From a virus: DNA of 23,182 bases. The stretch lies in the IMG/VR virus record IMGVR_UViG_3300046517_000492, positions 1 to 23,182 of that record. One strand, 5' to 3'. The translations under genes were made by a program, and so were the position numbers. Under the pieces are notes generated by a model that saw only the letters and a program-made list of their open reading frames with translations, was not told the DNA's origin and ran no database searches. This document shows positions 1 through 7,200 of the stretch, piece by piece; the stretch's first letter is position 1, and the number at the start of each line of letters is the position of its first letter.

Positions 1-101
1 CACGCGGCCTGGGTATCGGCGTGACACTGAAGGCGCTGGCTATCATTACCCAGCGCTGCCGGGCGCTTGAGGGGCAGGTTGATGAATGGCCAAACAAGTG
101 A
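1..101 (+). CDS. C-terminal end of a truncated small phage protein
   Basis: Frame 3 is open from the left edge to a TGA at 99-101 and gives about 32 residues ending in ALEGQVDEWPNK. The start lies outside the window. It overlaps the next gene (ATG at 86) by 16 nt, the same tight packing as the other small genes here. The tail GQVDE resembles the GQIDE end of the protein at 411-614, but this follows from a shared DNA leader that precedes the next start codon. No function can be assigned from so short a fragment. Confidence 0.55.
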   Translation, partial: RGLGIGVTLKALAIITQRCRALEGQVDEWPNK

Positions 102-394
102 TGCATCCCGGCAATCTCCGCCTTGCACTCCGTGTCGAGGGTCACTGGTGGAACGCCTACGCGGCTCCGATGAACACGATGAAAGGCGCCGTCCTACTCG
201 GCTCGATCGGCATGGGCACAGTAACCACCGAAGGCGGCGGCGAACGACGCAAACAGGCGTTCATAGACCTGATGAAGGACGTGCTGGACGAGTTCATCAA
301 GGACTTCACCGGCTCAGCACCCGAGGGGTGGAACGACCCTGTAGCAGCGCCGGAACACGAGCGTCCTGATTGGCCGGGCCAAGGGGCATTTTGA
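86..394 (+). CDS. Small phage protein of unknown function (102 aa)
   Basis: ATG at 86 follows GGGGCAG at 71-77; TGA at 392-394. I do not recognise the family. The protein is soluble-looking: an N-terminal part with Trp-rich HWWNAY, a Gly-rich middle (GSIGMGTVTTEGGGERR), then an amphipathic stretch KQAFIDLMKDVLDEFIKDF that is probably a helix, and a Pro-rich tail. There is no signal peptide or membrane segment. It is the second gene in a run of small same-strand genes, probably transcribed together and away from the early side of the genome. An overlapping TTG-initiated frame from 67 gives an Arg-rich translation typical of a shadow, so I prefer this frame. Confidence 0.7.
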   Translation: MAKQVMHPGNLRLALRVEGHWWNAYAAPMNTMKGAVLLGSIGMGTVTTEGGGERRKQAFIDLMKDVLDEFIKDFTGSAPEGWNDPVAAPEHERPDWPGQGAF

Positions 395-410
395 AGAGTA
401 GGGGGCAGTC

Positions 411-614
411 ATGAGCCTGATGGGTGACGCGATCGAGAAGGCAATGTCGGCGCTCGACAAGGCCGAGAAGCAGTTCACGTCCTACGCGGAACACCACCGT
501 GCGAAGGGCGCCGACGACAAGGCCGCGACCAACTATGGATACGCGCTCATATGCGGAGACGCCCTGGAACACTTGAAGCTTGCCGGGGGGCGTCAGGGGC
601 AGATTGATGAGTGA
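411..614 (+). CDS. Small phage protein, predicted helical (67 aa)
   Basis: ATG at 411 is preceded by GGGGGCAG at 401-408, and TGA ends at 614. The sequence is charged and helix-prone (DAIEKAMSALDKAEKQFTSYAEHHRAKGADDKAATNYGYALICGDALEHL), with no membrane segment and a single Cys. It could form a small helical hairpin. I do not recognise the family and propose no function. Its last 8 nt overlap the next start codon (ATG at 607), so the two are probably translationally coupled. Confidence 0.7.
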   Translation: MSLMGDAIEKAMSALDKAEKQFTSYAEHHRAKGADDKAATNYGYALICGDALEHLKLAGGRQGQIDE

Positions 615-780
615 GCCGGCGACAGTCCCCCTCGCAGCCGTGCGCGCCATGCTCGACGCGATGGAGGCGTATGTGCCCCCTGGCCAACGAGAGAATGCGC
701 GGGCACATGCCCTGGCGGTCGGCATCGGCTACGCCTACCCGCCCGCCAAGGCCGAGGGGCAGGTTGAGCATGGAACCTGA
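607..780 (+). CDS. Small phage protein of unknown function (57 aa)
   Basis: I chose the ATG at 607, which overlaps the previous stop (ATGAGTGA) and sits 7 nt after GGGGCAG at 596-602. An in-frame non-ATG start at 580 would only add residues overlapping the upstream gene. The product MSEPATVPLAAVRAMLDAME... is mainly Ala-rich helix followed by GYAYPPAKAEG. There is no recognisable domain. The stop at 778-780 overlaps the next gene's ATG at 770 by 11 nt. Confidence 0.6.
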   Translation: MSEPATVPLAAVRAMLDAMEAYVPPGQRENARAHALAVGIGYAYPPAKAEGQVEHGT

Positions 781-955
781 TCCGCGCCCCTGGTGGCGGC
801 GTCTGCTGTGCTGGGGCCATTGCCCGTGCCGACTCTACAAAGACGCTGGCGGCGTCGGCGGGCAGTGCATCCGGTGCGGCAGGATCGTCGGATACGTCAC
901 CAGGGCGCAGCTACGCGCCTATGCCGACCGGGAGATTGCCCAACACCGGAGGTGA
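770..955 (+). CDS. Small putative zinc-binding protein (61 aa)
   Basis: ATG at 770 lies inside the end of the previous gene and follows GGGGCAGGTTGA at 756-767. The protein starts MEPDPRPWWRRLLCWGHCPC and has a plausible metal site: Cys14, His17, Cys18 and Cys20, then Cys33 and Cys36 in CIRCG, the spacing of a small zinc ribbon. The C-terminal third (TRAQLRAYADREIAQHRR) is a basic helix. Small zinc-ribbon proteins of this kind are common in the accessory gene runs of phages and may bind nucleic acid or a host protein, but the target is unknown. The longer ORF from 611 in this frame is Arg/Pro shadow sequence upstream of this ATG. Confidence 0.65.
   Translation: MEPDPRPWWRRLLCWGHCPCRLYKDAGGVGGQCIRCGRIVGYVTRAQLRAYADREIAQHRR
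948..955 (+). promoter_or_regulatory. Shine-Dalgarno site for the gene at 958
   Basis: The octamer GGAGGTGA is a near-perfect match to the anti-Shine-Dalgarno sequence. It ends 2 nt before the ATG at 958, with the GGAGG core 5 nt away. It also contains the stop codon of the preceding gene. This is the only classical strong site in the plus-strand run; the other genes use a GGGGCAG leader. Confidence 0.75.
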
Positions 956-957
956 TT

Positions 958-1164
958 ATGACCGACCAGACCGAACCTGCGATCACCATCAACGGCACGC
1001 CGCTCACCACCGCACAGGCCATGACCATGCGCGTCGCCCTGGAAACCTTCGCCATGGATTTGCGCGACCACGGCCTTGGCGATGACGAACACGGCACGAC
1101 CATGACGCACGGCTATCTGGCAGCGATCCGGGTCATCAGAGAGCTGATGCGAGGAGAGGGCTAA
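958..1164 (+). CDS. Small phage protein of unknown function (68 aa)
   Basis: ATG at 958 has a strong GGAGGTGA site just upstream; TAA at 1162-1164. The sequence opens with MTDQTEPAITINGTPLTTAQAMTMRVALETF, a short beta-hairpin-like segment followed by a long helix, and contains LGDDEHG before a second helix (YLAAIRVIRELM). I have the impression of a widespread family of small phage and prophage proteins with the 'INGxxLTxAQAMTxRVAL' pattern, whose function is unknown to me. It is the last gene of the plus-strand run and ends 70 bp before the convergent end of the late operon. Confidence 0.75.
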   Translation: MTDQTEPAITINGTPLTTAQAMTMRVALETFAMDLRDHGLGDDEHGTTMTHGYLAAIRVIRELMRGEG

Positions 1165-1198
1165 ATCTCAAAAATTTGTCGCGGCGACGGAAGCCAAT

Positions 1199-1215
1199 CT
1201 AAGCGTTTAGCTTAG
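1199..1215. terminator. Possible hairpin at the convergent gene junction
   Basis: CTAAGC-GTTTA-GCTTAG forms a perfect 6-bp stem with a 5-nt loop between two converging transcription units. There is no T-tract on either side, so a standard intrinsic terminator is not supported. It may act bidirectionally with the palindrome at 1222-1233, or be incidental. Confidence 0.3.
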
Positions 1216-1221
1216 GCCATA

Positions 1222-1233
1222 AATCCGCGGATT
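1222..1233. other. 12-bp perfect palindrome
   Basis: AATCCGCGGATT is its own reverse complement and lies immediately next to the stop codon (1235-1237) of the minus-strand giant gene. It could be a protein-binding site or part of a transcription-end structure. With no spacer it is a poor RNA hairpin. No function can be shown from sequence alone. Confidence 0.35.
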
Positions 1234-1234
1234 A

Positions 1235-4200
1235 TCACGGTCCGCCCTGTACCTGTTGATGATGTTCCATCCGGCGCTGCATCTCGGGGGTGGCAGTGCG
1301 GTTGAACTGACGCGTGGCAGCCCGCGACGGGCCAGGTGCCTGTGTCCTCTGGACAATGTCAGAGACTTCTTTTGCCGGCATCTTCAGATCCTCCAGCATC
1401 TGCCGTCGCGCCCCCTCGACGTCGCCCGACAGGATCTTGTCGCGGATCCCCGGCATCGCCGCCTGCTGTTGCGCCGTCTGCCTCTGCTTCATGGCATACG
1501 TCTCGCCGGCTCCTGGCCCGCCAGGGAAGCCCGAGCTGACCGTGGCCAGGCCGGTCACCGGGCCGACCACCTTGGCCGCGGCCACGTAGGGATCGCCCTT
1601 GGTGGGCTTGCCCTGCACGTAGTGCTGATACAGCTCGCCGATCCCCTGCAGCGTCGAGAGCGGCAGCGCCGATGCACCGATGTGCTGCACCACCGCGCCG
1701 GCAATGGCGAGCCGGTCGCTGATGGTCTCCGGATGGGGCTGGTAGATCTTCCGCCCCAGCGTGTCGGAGCCGATGATGGATTCCATGATCGCCCGCACCG
1801 GCGGTGACAGCTTGTTCTCCAGCATGGTGCCGGGATGCCCCCACGGCATCCAGCCCATAAATTCTTCACCCACTTTGCCAGGCGGCAGCCGCAGATAGGT
1901 GCCGCGCCCGGTCGAATCGTTGCCGGCGTACACCCGGTTCTCTTTGCCTGGCTCGTTCCAGTTCTGCGGCAGCACGTTGAAGATCGCCAACGGGTTGTCC
2001 TTGGCGTCCACCACGGCTTGCTTGGCGTCGTCCAGCCACTGGTTGAACACCTGCTGCGCTGCCGGCCCGAGCCCGCCGGCCTGCGGCGACTGCCGTAGTA
2101 CCTGCAGCCCGAGCTGCAGCGCCGCGTTGGCGCCGTAGAACAGTCCGATATCGAGGACGAAGGCCGAGATCGCTTTGCGCTGCAGCGCCCCCTTGGCTGA
2201 CTTCGCCGCCTCCGGGCCGGACATCTGCTCGATGCGTGACAGCACGTGCTTCGGTGCGCCGGTCAGCATGTCCTTGATCACGCCGAGATTGCCCAAGGTG
2301 AAGCTGCGGCTGAACAGCAGCAGGTTCGCCGCCATGTTGGCGGACTGGCTGAGATGCTCCGGTGGCAGCGCACCGGCGTAGCGGTTGGCGATGTGGGCTG
2401 CCATGACGCCGGCCGCATTCTCATCGAGCCCCTTCTTCATCGCGCGCTGCTTCATCGCGTCATAGAGCCCGACTTGCAGCTTGAAGATGTTGTCCCACAA
2501 CAGCGTCTCGTGGACGAAGCGGCCGACCGCGCGCACGCCCTGCAGCGCGCGCTGTGAGCCGCCCAGCGGCGTTGCGTCCATCCTGGCCTGGTCAGCGATC
2601 GACACCGGATCACTGCGCCAGCCTTGCCCCAGTGGGGCCAGCCCGTCCTTGATTGCCGTGTCCATGTACTGGGCGTCATTGCGCAGCCGGCTGCCGTCGC
2701 GGAACACCTGCAGCGTCAGCATCTTGCCTGGCAGCACCGGCAGGGCGCGACCAACCTCCACACCGAGATGGATGAACGGCGAGAACATGATCGAGTTCAT
2801 GATGCCGCCCTTCAGCTTCATCGCCGCGTTGTACCATTCGGGCGATGCCTGCCGCAGCACCGCCTTCAGCGGTCCCTCGAACTCCTTGGCGACGTGCACC
2901 GCCTGCCAGCCGGCACCGGTCCAGCGGCGGAAGCTGGGGTGATCGGCCATCGTGAAGTAATCACCCGGCGTTAATAGACCGGGTATATCGCCGCGGACCA
3001 CCAGGTTCACCCCGGTCTCGCGGCCGACGTAGTCGATCGCGTTCATCAGCTCGACGCCGTGCGCCGCGCGCTCGCCGTCGGCCAGCCGCTGCACCAGGCT
3101 GCGGATGTCGGTCAGCACCTGCGCGCCAGGACCGAAGCGCGCTTGCGCCGCGGCTTCGGTTTCTTCCGGCGTCAGGTGCTCGCGTCTCATGGGGCCTGAC
3201 GTCGTCAGGCCCGTGCGCTTGTCGAGGCCACGGTTGCCGCCGGTGCCACCGCCTTCCGGCCGGCTGAAGCCCAGCCCTTCGGAGTGCACCACGATTTGCC
3301 GCGAGAAGTAATAGGGGATGGGCTTTGCATCGGGCGAGACCATACCGAGCCGCTGGTAGCGTGCCCAAAGTCGGTCAGACAGACCGCCCGGTCCGGCCAG
3401 CGCCTCGACGGTGGCGCGCTCTTTCGCGTTGAGGCCGGCGAGACCGGTCTTGCCGGCGTCGAACGCGGCCCGCCTGGTGGCTTGTTCATCAGGCGGTAGG
3501 TCGGCGATTTGGCTCTCAAATACTGACTGCCGGTCGAGATGGAGAGCTTGTTTGGCACGGGAGGCGGCGTTGAACTCCTTCAGGATGTTCCGGTCGATCA
3601 TGCCGTAGCGGAACATCACCCGGCGCAGGCCGTTGGCAAACGTCGTGGCGAAGGCTTGTGCGCGGGTGGATCCCGCCCGCATCGGTGCCAGGCCGGTCTT
3701 GATCGAGTCCGAGACTGATTTGACCGCATCGACGATGCCTTTGACCGCCGTCTTGATCGCGCCGGGTGTGGCGGGTGGTGGCGTGAGCGTCAGACCTGGC
3801 GCAGCCGGCGCGAACAGCGACAGCCCTTCCTCCGTCACCGCCTTCCTCATGCTCGGTGTGATGTCGAAGGCATGGACGGGCTGCGCGGTGCCGCGCGCCA
3901 TGGTCTCGTCGACCATGCGATCGTGCAGCTTGTCCATCTGCGTACGGATATCATCGCGCTGCGCGGTGATCCGTTGTACCGCGGGATCGTTTTCATCAGC
4001 GCGGAAACCGCCAAGCCGCTCCCATTCTTCGCCTGATCTGCGATCCTGTTCGACCAGCCGCTGCCAGGCAGGCCCGTGTTCCGCCTGCGCCTGCGCGTCC
4101 GGCTTCACCTCGTCGCGGTTGGCGTAGGATTTCGTCACCTCGCCCTGACCAACCTTGGCGCCAAACTTACCGATTATCTTATTGGTCTCGGACGGCAGGA

Positions 4201-7200
4201 TCTTGTCGTAGAAACCCTTCATGCCCTCGCCGCCGACCTTCAGGTCCAGGCCGGAGAGTTCGCGTGCGCGATTCCGCCACCCACCAACGCCGTTGACGTC
4301 CTTCTTCGGCGCGTTCAGCAGTTTCTCGGCGACTTCCTTGCCGATCAGGTCAGGCAATTCCTTGACGTCATCAACGTGCTTGTCGATGACGCGCTGGCCT
4401 GAGTGATCATAGGCATACAACTCACCCCCGCGGTCCGGCGCATTCATGTCGGGGTTGCCGGCCCCCATACTGCTGGCATCATGGAACTCGATGCGGCTGA
4501 TCTGCTTGCTCAGATCGAACCGATCGGCCTGCACCTCACCAGGCGTCCAGGCGACCTTGTCGTAGCCGTTGTCCGCCGCCCATTTGGTGATCCGCTTCAT
4601 CGCCAGGGCGGACCATGAGGTCTTGAAGGGGGCGTTGGGGACGGTCTTGTAAGCCCCTTGGTTCAGTCGATCGACAGTATCGGCAATTGCCGCTTCGGGG
4701 GTTGGGTGGCCGTACGACGTCACGTCGTGACCATCCGGAGAACGGACGACAAACCGCTGCTCTGGTGAGCCATCGGGGTATTCAAAAACGCTCCATCCTT
4801 CCGGTAGCTTGGTGACGTCACCCTGATAACCCCTCTGCCGCCCCGCCTGGTGCCAGTCCGACTGGATCTCGTGCACCAATAGGGTCTTCTTCCCATCAGC
4901 CCCGACGCGATCGTCGAACCGCACGTGGGCCAGTACGTTCGGCTCGGCCCAGTGCGAGGATTGGTAAGGCTTGGGGAGATTGTTGACTTGCCGCTCGATG
5001 TCCTCGTGCCGCCTGGTGGCGTCATGCCAGGCGTTCTCGGTTGCCTCTGCACGTGGATCATTCGCCCCGTGCTCTTCGACCGCCCGCTTCCATGCAGCGA
5101 AACCGTCCGCCCTGGCACGCTTCGCTGCGGTCAGCTCGGCGTACAGCCCGTTATCCTTCTGCGGCAACGTCATCAGCAGCTCACGGTAGTTCTTGCCGCC
5201 GGGGAGGGTGTATTTACCCCACTTGGTGCGGTCGCCGCCTCCCACGCTGCCCCAACCGGCCGGCGCGTTCGGATCGCCGGTCGGTTCCGGCTCGCCGCCC
5301 TTCATCACTTCGCGCACGTCGACCTGGTGCTCACGGAGGTAGTCTTGCAGCGCTTCCTTGGTGACCGACTTCTGGTTCTTGAGCCAGTCGTCGACGCCGG
5401 TCCAGCGCAGCTCCTCCGGCTTCACGCCGGGTGCCTTGCGCAGCATGGCCAGGAACTGTTCGCCCGACCCCTTGGCCTGCTTCAGCGCCTCGACCGCGCG
5501 CTGAACCCCGCTGTAGAGCGGGACGCGGTCGTCATCCTCAGAGAGAGAGCGGGGAAGATCTTCTAGGAGGCGACCTTGCGTTCCCGGCGGTTGCTGTCGG
5601 GGTGCAGGTTCGGGTCTTGCAGCCACTGGCGAACCGCCTTCAGGTCGCCCTGCAGCGCCGGATCCCACTGCGCCTGCGGATGGTTTTCCCACTGGGCGAG
5701 GAAGTCCTGCAATTCCTTCGTCGGGCCAAACGGCGTCGGTGAATCGACGAGATACGTCTGGGGCATGGCCGGCTCTCCTCGCGATCTGGTCGACCAAGTC
5801 AGCGACCGGTTTGGGCAACACGTGGGTTGATACATAGTCGATCATGCCGTGAACATGAAGGATGCGGCTGATCAGATCGTGGAACGCATTGTTGGCCTCC
5901 TCTGCGGTTACCAGGCCGGCAGCCCACAGGCGCTCAAGTGCGGTCTTGGCAACCGCCCTGGCGTCCTCATGAGCCTGTGTGATGTCGGCGAGGCCCTCCA
6001 CGGTTCCCCGCTTGGCCTGGAGTTTTGGCCCGGTCGCGACGGTGTAGACCGCGCCATTCTCTCCCACCGCGACCAGCCTGGCGATCGAGGGGATAGCGAC
6101 AGTCGCGCGCAGATCGCCGCTGGAGAATGACCCCGAGTTCGGATGGTTGTGGTGGACGACCAGGCTGTTCTCGGGAAGCTGCACCAGGGCAGGGCTATCG
6201 ACCGCGACCGTCTTCGGGTTGTTGCTGGTGCCGGCGTGGATGATCTCACCGGTGGCCAGGTCGACGATGGCGATGTGCTCATTGCCGGTCGCGCGCCCCT
6301 GGAAGAACACGAAATTCTTCGCGGTGTTGTTGGCGGTCTCCGGCGTGTGCGCCGGCACCTGGCTCAGCTCGTCGGTGGCGATCTTGAAGGCGGAGACCTT
6401 GGGCGCTGCGGGCTGCGGCTCCATCGGCAGGCTGGGCTGCGGCGGCGCTTCACGTGAAAACAGCCCGCCTGGTTCCTGCTGCGGCACCTTGGGCTCCAGC
6501 CCGCCGCGCCCGGTGGCGTCACGCGCGGCCTGTGCCTGCACAGCCGAACCACCCATGCCAGGCATCGCCTGCTGGCGCGGGTCGGTCCGGATGGTGGGTT
6601 CGGCGGTGCGCGCCGGGGCTGGCGCGGTGGGCGTCGCCCGCCCGAAGATATCTGCCTGACCGGTGACGATCCCTGGCCGACGGCCGGCCTCTAATGCATC
6701 CGGCGGCGCTTCTCCGCGTGCCGCTTCGCTGCTTCCTGGAGGCCAATCAACACCTCCAGCTTGTCCATCACCTTCTTCGCCAGCAGGCGTGTCTCGTGGG
6801 TCGTGTCCACGTCCCTCACCAAATGCCGCGCGTTGCTCCAGCGCTGCAGCAGTGTCCGCCTGTCGGTGCTCACGCTCCAGATCCTCCAGCGTGCGCGCCT
6901 GGGTCTTCCCGCCATACGTCTGGCGTGGTGTGGTCGCGCCGCTGTCTCTTTTAGCGGCGCTTTCCATCTCAGCATAGTCGGCATCAATTTCGGCAAACCG
7001 CTGCGCCTGCTCTTCGGTGGAAAGCCGGTCGTGCACCGCGTCGTAGAACTGATCGCGGTTCATCCCCTTCATGTCGATTTCGTACTGCTGGGCCAGGCTC
7101 TCGATCTCACGGTTGCGATCGAGCGCGCCGTGGTGCGCCTGAACCGCTTCGTGGTCCTGGTCGGAATACTGCGGGTTGCCGCGGTGGTCCTCCGCGATGG

